64,000 nt of DNA, taken from an uncultured Devosia sp. (GTDB lineage Bacteria > Pseudomonadota > Alphaproteobacteria > Rhizobiales > Devosiaceae). The translations under genes were made by a program, and so were the position numbers. This document shows, one piece after another, positions 18,800-26,832 of this stretch; position 1 is the stretch's first letter, and every line of letters begins with the position of its first letter. Under the pieces are notes generated by a model, which saw nothing but the letters and a program-made list of their open reading frames with translations, did no database searches and had not been told where the DNA came from. The stretch covers positions 1-64,000 of the forward strand of contig NZ_CAMLHM010000006.1 in assembly GCF_946479885.1 (NCBI RefSeq), read 5' to 3'.

Positions 18800-18814
18800 G
18801 CAATCTCCGAAAAC

Positions 18815-18844
18815 AAAAAACCGCCGCACCCGAGGGCGCGGCGG
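18815..18844 (-). terminator. Rho-independent terminator of the GntR-ABC operon
   Basis: On the minus strand a GC-rich stem of about 10 pairs, CCGCCGCGCC paired with GGTGCGGCGG, followed by TTTTTT. It is 28 bases after the permease stop. Confidence 0.9.
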
Positions 18845-18872
18845 CGAGAGTGGCCTGGAGGCGTGGCCAAGG

Positions 18873-19766
18873 TCAATTATCGTTGCTGCGGCGGCGGTAT
18901 TCGCTGCCCAGATACATCAGCACCAGCGAGAACACGACGCCAATGCCCACCTGGGTCCAATCCACCCGGCCCAGGAGGTCGGTGGTATAGGCCAGGGCAC
19001 TGAACGGCTGCGAGCCGGTGAACCAGGCGTCGATATAACCATCCTCGATCAGCGGGAACGTGGCGCGGTAGCTCAGATATTTCCAGGTGTGGGTGGTGAA
19101 GGGATGAAGGCCTCCCAGCGTCACCCATTCCAGCGTGGCCGCAATGGCCGGCAGGACCAGCGACACCGGAATGGCCCAGCGACCCATGGCGGTGGCCAGC
19201 CCGCCCACCAGCGCCATATAGGGCAGATACCAGATGAGGCCGACGGCAAAGGTCACCAGGATTGCCAGGGCGACCTGCAGGTAGATCATGGCAATACCAC
19301 CCAGCGCGGCAACCGTGCCGGTGCCGCTGATCAGCATGGTGGTGATCGCGACGCCATAGAGCAGCACGCCGCTGAGCAGGGCGACGGCATAGACAGTGCC
19401 GGGCAGGATTGTGATGGCAGCCACCAGCTTGCTGAGCAGCACCTTGAAGTCGCTGGCCGGCATGGACTTCCAGAACAGCATGGCATTGTTGCGCTTGTCG
19501 GCGGCAAAGCCATCGGCCGCATAGAAGAACAGGGTGGCCATCAGGTAGAAGGACCAGCCGACGCCGAAGCCCAGAAAGCCCATTTCATAGATGCGCAGGG
19601 GCGCCACGGTCAGCATGGCGCCGGAGAATTTGGCGTCAACGCGGCCGACGGTGAAGGCCAGCACGGCCGCCCCGAACAGCACGACCACCAGCAGCAGAGG
19701 CCCGATCAGGAATGCCCCGCGATGCTCGATCAGCTCGCGGTGGACCAGGGCGATGAAAGCCTTCAT
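18873..19766 (-). CDS. ABC-2 type transporter permease
   Basis: 297 residues with about six hydrophobic segments: GAFLIGPLLLVVVLFGAAVL, the GFGVGWSFYLMATLFFYAAD region, the TVYAVALLSGVLLYGVAITT region, and others. The charged loop DGFAADKRNNAMLFWKSMPA is characteristic of ABC-2 exporter subunits. It overlaps the upstream ATPase by 4 bases and belongs to the GntR(YtrA)-ATPase-permease operon. Such operons often deal with cell-envelope-active compounds. The substrate cannot be read from the sequence. Confidence 0.88.
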   Translation of the reverse strand: MKAFIALVHRELIEHRGAFLIGPLLLVVVLFGAAVLAFTVGRVDAKFSGAMLTVAPLRIYEMGFLGFGVGWSFYLMATLFFYAADGFAADKRNNAMLFWKSMPASDFKVLLSKLVAAITILPGTVYAVALLSGVLLYGVAITTMLISGTGTVAALGGIAMIYLQVALAILVTFAVGLIWYLPYMALVGGLATAMGRWAIPVSLVLPAIAATLEWVTLGGLHPFTTHTWKYLSYRATFPLIEDGYIDAWFTGSQPFSALAYTTDLLGRVDWTQVGIGVVFSLVLMYLGSEYRRRSNDN

Positions 19767-20677
19767 CGGGCGCTCTCCGGGTTGGCTGTGGGCCGCTGCA
19801 TCAGCGCGACGAACAGGTCACTGAGCGTCGGCGTCGCCAGCCGGCCGAAGGGTTCGAGCAGGTTGCGGTCGACACCGTCAAAGATCATCACGGTCTGGCC
19901 GAAGCGGGTTTCCTCATAGACCGGGTTGTAGGCCCGGGCAGCGGTCTGGGCCGCGGGATCGTTGACGACCAATTGCGTGAACTTGTCGTTCACCGTCTCC
20001 ATCTGCATGTGCAGGATCAATTCACCATCACGGATGAACATGATGTCGGAGAGCATGAACTCGATCTCATCCACCTGATGGGTGGTGATGAGCAAAGTGC
20101 GCTCCTCGGTCATGTAGTCTTCGAGCAGGCGCCGGTAGAAGCGCTTGCGATAGGTGATGTCGAGGCCCAGCGTCGGCTCGTCGAGCACCAGCAGCTTGGC
20201 GTCGATCGCCATCACCACCGCCAGGTGCAACTGGGCGACCATGCCTTTGCTGAGGTGCTTGACCTTCATCTCGGGCTTGATGTCGGTGCCCTCGAGGAAG
20301 CTGCGCGCCTTGTCCTGGCTGAAATTGGGATGGATGTTGGAGAGCAGCGCGAACAGCTCGCGGACCCGCAGGAAGCGCGGCAGGCTCGCCACGTCGGAGA
20401 TGAAGGCGACGTTCTCCATCAGCTTGGCGCGCCTGGCGAAAGGGTCTTCGCCCAGGACGCGGATGGTGCCTTCGCAATTGGTCAGGCCCAGCATGGCGTT
20501 GAGCGTTGTCGTCTTGCCGGCGCCATTATGGCCGATCAGGCCATAGATACGGCCGGGCGGAATGTCGAAATCGAGTCCATGCAGGACTTCCTTGCGGCCA
20601 AATTTCTTGCGCAGGCCACGGGCGGAAACGATCGGTTCAATGGTTTCCGGCTGGCTGGCGAGGGAAAGCTCATTCAT
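19763..20677 (-). CDS. ABC transporter ATP-binding protein of the GntR-linked exporter
   Basis: 304 residues. Walker A GLIGHNGAGKTTTLN, signature LSKGMVAQLHLAV, Walker B LLVLDEPTLGLDITYRK and switch ITTHQVDEIEFMLSD are present, and a C-terminal domain of about 80 residues follows. The signature reads LSKGM instead of LSGGQ, a known variation in this exporter class. ATG 20677 lies 8 bases inside the regulator gene, so the two are translationally coupled. It drives the ABC-2 permease encoded next. Confidence 0.9.
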   Translation of the reverse strand: MNELSLASQPETIEPIVSARGLRKKFGRKEVLHGLDFDIPPGRIYGLIGHNGAGKTTTLNAMLGLTNCEGTIRVLGEDPFARRAKLMENVAFISDVASLPRFLRVRELFALLSNIHPNFSQDKARSFLEGTDIKPEMKVKHLSKGMVAQLHLAVVMAIDAKLLVLDEPTLGLDITYRKRFYRRLLEDYMTEERTLLITTHQVDEIEFMLSDIMFIRDGELILHMQMETVNDKFTQLVVNDPAAQTAARAYNPVYEETRFGQTVMIFDGVDRNLLEPFGRLATPTLSDLFVALMQRPTANPESAR

Positions 20678-21044
20678 GGGTCGGCCCCTTGATATCGGTT
20701 GTATTGGCAATCAGGGTATTGAGGTCGAGGTCGAGCGCCTTGATCTGCGCGGCGATGCGCGGCCAGTCCTCTTTCAGAAATTTCTCGCGCTCATGCGCCA
20801 GCAGTTCGGTTCGCGCCCCGGCTTTGACGAACATCCCAAGTCCCCTTCGTTTTTCCACCACGCCGACATCGACCAGCGCTTCGAACGCCTTGGTCACCGT
20901 CAGCGGGTTGACCGACAGATCCGCCGCGATGGTGCGGACCGAGGGAAGTGCATCGCCCTCCCCCACCGCGCCGCGCAGGATCATCTCGGTAAGCCGCTGC
21001 CGAATCTGGACGAAGATCGGCTGGCTGCTGTGAAAGTCATCCAT
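20670..21044 (-). CDS. GntR-family transcriptional regulator, YtrA subfamily
   Basis: 124 residues: an N-terminal winged helix (QPIFVQIRQRLTEMILRGAV, VRTIAADLSVNPLTVTKAFE) and only a short C-terminal helical tail, as in YtrA-type regulators. Regulators of this kind usually repress their own ABC operon and release on envelope stress. It is the first gene of a three-gene operon and is preceded by a 10-bp perfect inverted repeat overlapping the predicted -10. This strongly suggests autoregulation. Confidence 0.9.
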   Translation of the reverse strand: MDDFHSSQPIFVQIRQRLTEMILRGAVGEGDALPSVRTIAADLSVNPLTVTKAFEALVDVGVVEKRRGLGMFVKAGARTELLAHEREKFLKEDWPRIAAQIKALDLDLNTLIANTTDIKGPTHE

Positions 21045-21058
21045 GTGTTGTGCCTATC

Positions 21059-21084
21059 TAGTGTGCTAGATGTGTAGCACACTA
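21059..21084. promoter_or_regulatory. Palindromic operator for the GntR/YtrA regulator
   Basis: Perfect inverted repeat TAGTGTGCTA / TAGCACACTA with a 6-base spacer. It lies 15-40 bases upstream of the regulator ATG and covers the predicted -10 box. Confidence 0.82.
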
Positions 21085-21098
21085 AAACAATGAGTCAA
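21071..21098 (-). promoter_or_regulatory. Sigma-70-type promoter of the GntR-ABC operon
   Basis: Minus strand TTGACT (21098-21093), a 16-base spacer, then TACACA (21076-21071). The -10 lies inside the inverted repeat, so a bound regulator would block RNA polymerase. Confidence 0.65.
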
Positions 21099-21197
21099 GC
21101 GGGTTCGTTGCGGCGGTGATTTGAGTCGGACCTTCAAATCCCCCTTGCCCGACATCCGCAGTCGCACTACCAATGCCATACCAATTGGAGACCACTG

Positions 21198-21956
21198 ATG
21201 AGCCAGCACCCATTCAAGATCGAAATCTGCGTCGAGGGCATCGATGGCCTGGTGGCGGCGCAGACGGCGGGGGCCGATCGGGTGGAACTGTGTGCGAGCC
21301 TGCTCGAGGGCGGCTTGACCCCGAGCCTGGGGGTGGTGCGCGAGGCGTTGCGGGTGGCGACCATCCCGTTCCACGTCATCATCCGCCCGCGCGGCGGGGA
21401 CTTCCTCTATTCCGAACTCGAATTCGCCACCATGCTCGATGACGTCAAGGCCATGCGCGATCTCGGCGTGGCCGGCGTCGTCATTGGCTGCCTGACATCA
21501 GACGGCCGCATCGACGAGGTCAGGACCAAGGCGCTGGTCGAGGCGGCGCGGCCGCTCAAGGTCACCTGCCACCGCGCCTTCGACATGACTGTCGACTACC
21601 GCGAGGCCATCGAGGCGCTGGTGCGCTGCGGCGTCGACCGCGTCCTGACCAGCGGCCAGCGCGACACGGCCATCGAAGGCATCGATATCCTGAGGGATAC
21701 CCAGGCCATTGCCGCTGGTCGTATCGTCATCATGGCCTGCGGCGCACTCGACGCCGGCAATATCGGCCAGGTCAGGCAGGCGACCGGCGTCGACGAGATG
21801 CACTTTGCCGCGCTCCACACCATCAAATCAGGCATGGCCTTTCGCAATCCCCATGTCGGCATGGGCGGCACCGCCATCGAGCGGGAGTATGAGATTACCC
21901 TGACCGATGTGGACGCGGTGCGCGCCACCATCGCCGCGGCGCGCGCTGCCGCCTGA
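21198..21956 (+). CDS. cutC: Copper homeostasis protein CutC family
   Basis: 252 residues forming the CutC TIM-barrel: FKIEICVEGIDGLVAAQTAG, ADRVELCASLLEGGLTPSLG, VIIRPRGGDFLYSELE and late HFAALHTIKSG. The family binds copper weakly; a direct transport role is doubtful, and the family's real function is unsettled. It is divergent from the GntR operon. No copper regulator or exporter is adjacent. Confidence 0.93.
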   Translation: MSQHPFKIEICVEGIDGLVAAQTAGADRVELCASLLEGGLTPSLGVVREALRVATIPFHVIIRPRGGDFLYSELEFATMLDDVKAMRDLGVAGVVIGCLTSDGRIDEVRTKALVEAARPLKVTCHRAFDMTVDYREAIEALVRCGVDRVLTSGQRDTAIEGIDILRDTQAIAAGRIVIMACGALDAGNIGQVRQATGVDEMHFAALHTIKSGMAFRNPHVGMGGTAIEREYEITLTDVDAVRATIAAARAAA

Positions 21957-22077
21957 AAATCCTGTGTCTGCCGGCGCCCTGCGACTTGCCCGCGGCGAGT
22001 CGCCGCACGAAGGATCAACCTGCCACGCCTGATTCGGGTGCGGCATGGGAAGTCCTTTTTGGGGGTCATGAAGCGTC

Positions 22078-22734
22078 ATGAACAAACTGATTGCGGAATT
22101 CATCGGCACGGCAGTGCTGGTGCTTGTGGGCTGCGGTGCAGCCGTATTGGGCGGCGACGCCATCGGACAGGTCGGCATTTCGCTGGCCTTTGGCCTCGCC
22201 ATCGTCGCCATGGCCTATGCCATCGGCCCGATTTCGGGCTGCCACATCAACCCGGCCGTGAGCCTGGCACTCTTTATCGACGGCCGCCTTGAGCTGGTGA
22301 GCATGATCCAGCACTGGGTCGCGCAGTTCGCCGGGGCACTGGTTGGCGCCGCCATCCTGTGGGCCATAACAGGCAGCAACGTCAATCTCGGCCAGAACGG
22401 CTGGGGCCCGGGCTATCTCGGCGAATATTCGCTCGTCGCCGCGCTGATCTTCGAGATCGTCTTCACCGCCATCTTCGTCATCGTCATCCTCGGCTCGACC
22501 GGCGAACGGGCCGCGCCGCACTTTGCCGGCCTCGCCATCGGCCTCACCCTGGTGGCCATCCATCTGGTCGGCATCCAGGTCACCGGCGTGTCGGTCAATC
22601 CGGCCCGCAGCTTCGGCCCGGCCATCCTGGTCGGCGGCAACGCCCTGGCCCAGCTCTGGCTCTTCATCGTCGCGCCCCTGGCCGGCGGCGCACTGGGCGG
22701 GCTGGTCTATCGCTTCAAGATCCTCAAGGTCTGA
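22078..22734 (+). CDS. aqpZ: Aquaporin Z
   Basis: 218 residues, six TM helices and both NPA half-helices: GCHINPAVSLAL and GVSVNPARSFGPA. Selectivity-filter residues match water-specific AqpZ: His in VAIHLVGI, Thr in QVTGVS and Arg in NPARS, with no glycerol-type aspartate after the second NPA. It mediates rapid water flux across the inner membrane. A repeat doublet follows. Confidence 0.93.
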   Translation: MNKLIAEFIGTAVLVLVGCGAAVLGGDAIGQVGISLAFGLAIVAMAYAIGPISGCHINPAVSLALFIDGRLELVSMIQHWVAQFAGALVGAAILWAITGSNVNLGQNGWGPGYLGEYSLVAALIFEIVFTAIFVIVILGSTGERAAPHFAGLAIGLTLVAIHLVGIQVTGVSVNPARSFGPAILVGGNALAQLWLFIVAPLAGGALGGLVYRFKILKV

Positions 22735-22756
22735 GACTATACAGAACCTTTAGTCA

Positions 22757-22859
22757 GCGCCTCCCTCCCCCTTGAGGGGAGGGAATGAGGGAGGGGGTGG
22801 TTCGGTTGGTCACTGATGGACCCCCAACCCCAACCCCTCCCCTCAAGGGTGAGGGGAGC
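22757..22859. repeat. Inverted palindromic doublet
   Basis: Left CCTCCCTCCCCCTTGAGGGG...GAGGGAGGGGGTGG and right CCCCCAACCCC...CCCTCCCCTCAAGGG face each other, between aqpZ and the siderophore reductase gene. Confidence 0.8.
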
Positions 22860-22908
22860 ACCAAGACCCGCACTTCCGTCGCCGCGTCACCCGCGCTAGA
22901 ACCCGCTC

Positions 22909-23691
22909 ATGGCCCGCTCCTTCCTTTTCGCGCAAGACACCGGCGATGCCGCGACGACGCGGCTGATCGCAACGGCGGCGCAATTGACCGGTTTCATGAA
23001 GGGCGAACCCGGCCCGGCGCGCGCGGGCTGGTACCAGCCCGGCGCCGACAATAGCGCCGTGCTGGCGGACCTGCATGCGGCCCTCGCGGCCACCTATCCC
23101 CAGGCAGGGCCAGCCTTTTACGCGGTCCGGCTCTGGACCAACCTGATCTGGCAACCGGCCTACCTGGCGGTGATCGCGGCCCATGTCCACGGCGCCATGC
23201 CTGCTCTCGCGGGCCTCAGCCAGCAGAGGCGCGGCATCTATGTCGACGGCTATCGGCTGCTGCCGGGCCCGCAGGCCGGCGGCCCGGTCGAGACCCTGAT
23301 CGACAATGCCGCGGGCCAGCTCAAGGCCATGGCAGCGGCGATGCTGGTCGAGGTCAATACGCTGGTCAAGCTCAAGCCCCTGCCGGCCCGACGGCTGCTT
23401 GCCGATCGCATGCTGAGCCTGATGGTCTGGCTGGGCCAGCGCTGCCGCGACCTGCAGCCGGAGCAGATCGAGGCCTACGCCGCCCAGTGGCTCGATGCTT
23501 TGCGCCTGACCGGGCAGGGCACGCTGGAGCCAGTCGAGGCCGCGGGCCATCGCCTGCTCATCGTCAAACGCAAGGGCTGTTGCCTGGACTATCTGATCGA
23601 CCCCGACCGCTACTGCACCACCTGTCCCAAGCAGGACAATGATCTGCGCGTGGCACGGCAGACAGCCAATGCGCTGGCGGAATTGGGGTGA
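22909..23691 (+). CDS. FhuF-like siderophore ferric-iron reductase, [2Fe-2S]
   Basis: 260 residues. The diagnostic C-C-x10-C-x2-C cluster motif of FhuF is complete at the C-terminus: Cys224, Cys225, Cys236 and Cys239 in KGCCLDYLIDPDRYCTTCPK. FhuF proteins reduce ferric hydroxamate siderophores in the cytoplasm to release iron. There is no signal peptide. No siderophore transporter or TonB receptor gene is adjacent, so it is an orphan here. A Fur-type binding site was not recognised upstream, where repeats occupy the space. Confidence 0.85.
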   Translation: MARSFLFAQDTGDAATTRLIATAAQLTGFMKGEPGPARAGWYQPGADNSAVLADLHAALAATYPQAGPAFYAVRLWTNLIWQPAYLAVIAAHVHGAMPALAGLSQQRRGIYVDGYRLLPGPQAGGPVETLIDNAAGQLKAMAAAMLVEVNTLVKLKPLPARRLLADRMLSLMVWLGQRCRDLQPEQIEAYAAQWLDALRLTGQGTLEPVEAAGHRLLIVKRKGCCLDYLIDPDRYCTTCPKQDNDLRVARQTANALAELG

Positions 23692-23704
23692 GGGCAGCTT
23701 CTAT

Positions 23705-23843
23705 TCTTCTCCCCATCGGGGAGAAGGTGGCGCGCAGCGCCGGATGAGGGGGTGTGGTGGCTACTTGCGGATTTCGGGCAAGCCACGGGCTCCCCCTCAC
23801 CGACCCGGCTGCGCCGGGCCACCTCTCCCCGATGGGGAGAGGA
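23705..23843. repeat. Inverted palindromic doublet
   Basis: Left CTTCTCCCCATCGGGGAGAAG with GGATGAGGGGG, right CCCCCTCACC with CCTCTCCCCGATGGGGAGAG, facing each other between convergent genes. Confidence 0.85.
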
Positions 23844-23853
23844 ACAGGCACGA

Positions 23854-24432
23854 TTAGTCGAACACTTCGTCCGGATAGACGCCCCAGAGCTCTTCCTGGT
23901 GCAAATAGCCCGAATAGCTGCTGCCGCGCTCGGCCGCGTCCTGGCCGGCGGCACTCACCTGGCACCACGTGCCGTCGCATTCCGCTATCGTGACCTTGAG
24001 CCCAGGCCCGAGCCGGGCGCGGATGCCCGAATCGTCGGACTGGCTGGCACGTAGCGGGATTTCGCCATTGGCGATCAGCGGCGTCACATAGCCGGCGCGG
24101 GTGCCGGCCAGCAGGTTCTGGTGAATCCAGCCCTCGGTGCCGTCGACATCGCGAATCTTGCGCCAGGTGTCGAACTCCTGGACGATTTCCACCGGGACGC
24201 CGGATTTGAGATAGGTCCAGGCGATATCGTATTTCTGCCCCGGGCCGACACGCACATTGATGGGTTCCGAGCGCGTGGTGGCAAAGCGCGGCAACGGCAG
24301 GCCGCTGGGATTGGCCGACTGGGCAAAGGCGGGCGATGCCAGCAGCGCCAGCACCAGCATCATCCAGGGCAGGGGGTGGCAGAGGGCTGTGAACATGCGA
24401 CCGAAGGGGCCGCGCGGGGTCTCGTCAAACAT
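23854..24432 (-). CDS. Secreted SH3-domain (SH3_3/SH3b) protein
   Basis: 192 residues. A signal-anchor or signal peptide (MMLVLALLASPAFAQ, residues ~24-38) follows an N-terminal cytoplasmic-looking stretch. Two bacterial SH3 repeats follow: INVRVGPGQKYDIAWTYLKS and IPLRASQSDDSGIRARLGPG. The family is common in alphaproteobacteria and may bind peptidoglycan, but no role is proven. ATG 24432 is chosen; an internal ATG at 24396 would give a more compact signal peptide, and neither has a strong ribosome binding site. Confidence 0.83.
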   Translation of the reverse strand: MFDETPRGPFGRMFTALCHPLPWMMLVLALLASPAFAQSANPSGLPLPRFATTRSEPINVRVGPGQKYDIAWTYLKSGVPVEIVQEFDTWRKIRDVDGTEGWIHQNLLAGTRAGYVTPLIANGEIPLRASQSDDSGIRARLGPGLKVTIAECDGTWCQVSAAGQDAAERGSSYSGYLHQEELWGVYPDEVFD

Positions 24433-24536
24433 GACTTTGCGTAACAAATGAATTGCCCTATCACTAGCCAATGATCCTTAATGGGCGCTGAAGGGTGGGT
24501 TTTCCACACCCCGTATCGCCCCCGCCTGCGGAACAT

Positions 24537-25553
24537 ATGACCAGCCAGAAACCGAATATTCTCGTAACCCGGCGCCTGCCCGAGACCATCGAGGCGCGCA
24601 TGGCGACCCTGTTCGAGACTCACGTCAACGAGGGTGACGTGATGCTGACATCGGACGACATCATTGCCGGGCTCGAGGGCCAGGACGTGCTGGTCTCGTC
24701 CATCACCGACCGCATCGATGCCGATCTCATCGCCCGCCTGCCCAAAAGCGTGCGGCTGATTGCCCAGTTCGGCAATGGCGTCGACAATATCGATATCGAG
24801 GCCGCTTGGGCCGCCGGCCTGACCGTGACCAATACCCCCTCCGTCCTCACCGAAGACACGGCCGACATGGCCATGGTGCTGATGCTGGCGCTGCCCAGGC
24901 GCCTCGTCGAGGGCACGCAGATGCTGGTCCGCGACGGGGTCTGGGCCGGCTGGTCGCCCACCTCCATGCTCGGCCATCGGCTGCGCGGCAAGGCGCTGGG
25001 CATTGTCGGCATGGGCCGCATCGGCACCGCCGTCGCCCAGCGCGCCAAGGCCTTCGGCCTCAACATCCACTATTTCTCGCGCAACCGCCGGCCGCCCGGC
25101 ATCGAGGATCCGCTCGAAGCCACCTACTGGCATGATCTGGATGCGATGATCGAGGCGGTGGACATCGTTTCGCTGCACACCCCGCACACCCGCGAGACCT
25201 TCCACATCCTCTCCGAGGAGCGGATCGCGCGGATGAAGCCGGGCAGTTTCGTGGTCAATGTGTCGAGGCCCGAATTGGTCGACGAGGCGGCGCTCGTCGC
25301 CGCTATCGAAAGCGGTCACCTCAGCGGCGCCGCCCTCGATGTGTTTGAAAACAAACGCGGAATTGATCAGCGCCTGCTGGCCCTGGCCGAAGCCAACAAG
25401 GTGGTGCTCACCGCCCACATGGCCTCGGCCACGCTCGAGGCCCGCATCGAGATGGGCGAGACCGTCATCGTCAATATCCGCGCCTTCATGGATGGCCACC
25501 AGCCGCCCCACCGGGTGCTGCCCGAGGGCGGACGCGGCGGGCTGCGCACCTAG
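24537..25553 (+). CDS. D-2-hydroxyacid dehydrogenase, glyoxylate/hydroxypyruvate reductase type
   Basis: 338 residues. The Rossmann motif GIVGMGRIGTAVAQRAKAFG is complete. Catalytic residues of the family are present: Arg in NVSRPELVDE, Glu in the ALDVFENKRGID region and His in VVLTAHMASATLEAR. The usual NTARG strand reads NVSRPE and the usual PHIGS loop reads AHMAS, so it is somewhat divergent. Likely interconverts D-glycerate/hydroxypyruvate or glycolate/glyoxylate with NAD(P)H. ATG 24537 follows a GAACAT context and avoids the Pro-rich upstream translation. Confidence 0.87.
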   Translation: MTSQKPNILVTRRLPETIEARMATLFETHVNEGDVMLTSDDIIAGLEGQDVLVSSITDRIDADLIARLPKSVRLIAQFGNGVDNIDIEAAWAAGLTVTNTPSVLTEDTADMAMVLMLALPRRLVEGTQMLVRDGVWAGWSPTSMLGHRLRGKALGIVGMGRIGTAVAQRAKAFGLNIHYFSRNRRPPGIEDPLEATYWHDLDAMIEAVDIVSLHTPHTRETFHILSEERIARMKPGSFVVNVSRPELVDEAALVAAIESGHLSGAALDVFENKRGIDQRLLALAEANKVVLTAHMASATLEARIEMGETVIVNIRAFMDGHQPPHRVLPEGGRGGLRT

Positions 25554-25727
25554 CGAGCGCCGCTCAAGACGGGGACGACACCCCGTGTGTGATTGGGCTC
25601 AGCGTCCAACCGCCGTTTACCGCAATCGATATAATTTGACTTGCCCGGACCGCGCATTCCCTCCTAAGGCTCGATCGGTGCGTGGCTTTGCCACGCAGAA
25701 CATCAGGGCAGGGAGGCCCAAGAACAC

Positions 25728-26393
25728 ATGGCTTTTGCGCGCAGCATGCTTGCAGCTTTCCTGCTTCTTGCCGGTCTGGCCCCGGCTTTTGCGCAGGTGG
25801 TCACCGAGGCGCCTCTCGTCGAGGAAGGCAATGCCTTGGTTCTCACCTCAGTCGGGCACAAGTTCACGCTCCCGCTGCCCGATTGGTTGACGCCGGCCGA
25901 GCGCCTTTCGGGCAATGTGCTGCCGCTGATCGAAACCAGCTTCCGCTCCGACCCGACCCAGGCCCTGCTCGAAATCTACCCCGAGGGACAGACATCAGAG
26001 CAGTGGACCACCCTCTATGGCGCCCGCATCACCCTCGAGGCCAGCCGGCCGCTGACCGATTATCGCAGCGCCGTCATGTATGGCTATAGCCAGACCTGCA
26101 ATCCCAAGCTCAGTGGCTTCTTCCAGTTCGGCGAGGACAATGGCGACGACCTGGCCGCGCTCGGCTATGTCTGTGGCGCCTATCTCGATCGGCTGGCGGG
26201 CTATGAAGGCCAGGGCGAGGTCATGGTCATGGCCTTCTCCAAGACCGAAAAGGGCGTCGCCATCGCCTATCAGGAGTGGCGCGGGACGCTGTTCGATCCG
26301 TCCAAGCCTGAAACCTGGCCCGTCAGCACCGAGGTGCTCAAGGCCCGGGCCGAGCAGTTGCAGGCGCAGGCCGCGCTCAGCCTCGCCGATTGA
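25728..26393 (+). CDS. Putative periplasmic protein of unknown function
   Basis: 221 residues with a clear Sec signal peptide (residues 1-23; SMLAAFLLLAGLAPAFAQ). The mature domain is soluble with two cysteines (QTCNPKLSG and YVCGAYLDR) that could form a disulfide. I do not recognise the family. GGGAGG lies about 10 bases before the ATG. It lies just upstream of rbfA but with a 31-base gap and no evident functional link. Confidence 0.75.
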   Translation: MAFARSMLAAFLLLAGLAPAFAQVVTEAPLVEEGNALVLTSVGHKFTLPLPDWLTPAERLSGNVLPLIETSFRSDPTQALLEIYPEGQTSEQWTTLYGARITLEASRPLTDYRSAVMYGYSQTCNPKLSGFFQFGEDNGDDLAALGYVCGAYLDRLAGYEGQGEVMVMAFSKTEKGVAIAYQEWRGTLFDPSKPETWPVSTEVLKARAEQLQAQAALSLAD

Positions 26394-26424
26394 CGGCGGC
26401 GCGGCGAGGGCCTATTTCCCCGCA

Positions 26425-26832
26425 ATGAGCAAAGACAACAAACCCACCGGCCCCAGCCAGCGTATGCTGCGCGTCGGCGAACTGGTGCGCCACGCGCTGG
26501 CCGCCATGTTCGCCCGGGGCGAGATCGAGGACGACGCGCTGCGCGGTTCGGTGATCACCGTGCCCGAAGTGCGCATGACGCCCGATCTCAAGATCGCCAA
26601 TGCCTACATCATGCCCCTGGGCGGCATGCATGCCGAGGAAATCGTCGCTGCCCTCAACCGGCACCGCAAGTTCGTGCGCGGCCGTGTGGCGCCGCAGATC
26701 AATATGAAGTTCGCGCCCGAAGTGCGCTTCTATGTCGATGACACCTTCGAGGAAGCCACCCGCATCGACAGCATTCTGCGTTCTGACAAGGTGCAGCGCG
26801 ATCTGGGCGACGACGACGGCGAGACCGAGTGA
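26425..26832 (+). CDS. rbfA: Ribosome-binding factor A
   Basis: 135 residues: the KH-like RbfA fold with RMLRVGELVRHALAAMFARG, TVPEVRMTPDLKIANAYIMP and APEVRFYVDDTFEEATRID. It helps 16S rRNA 5'-end maturation and 30S assembly. Its stop overlaps the truB GTG (GTGA). The usual partners infB (upstream) and rpsO/pnp (downstream) are not here. Confidence 0.95.
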   Translation: MSKDNKPTGPSQRMLRVGELVRHALAAMFARGEIEDDALRGSVITVPEVRMTPDLKIANAYIMPLGGMHAEEIVAALNRHRKFVRGRVAPQINMKFAPEVRFYVDDTFEEATRIDSILRSDKVQRDLGDDDGETE

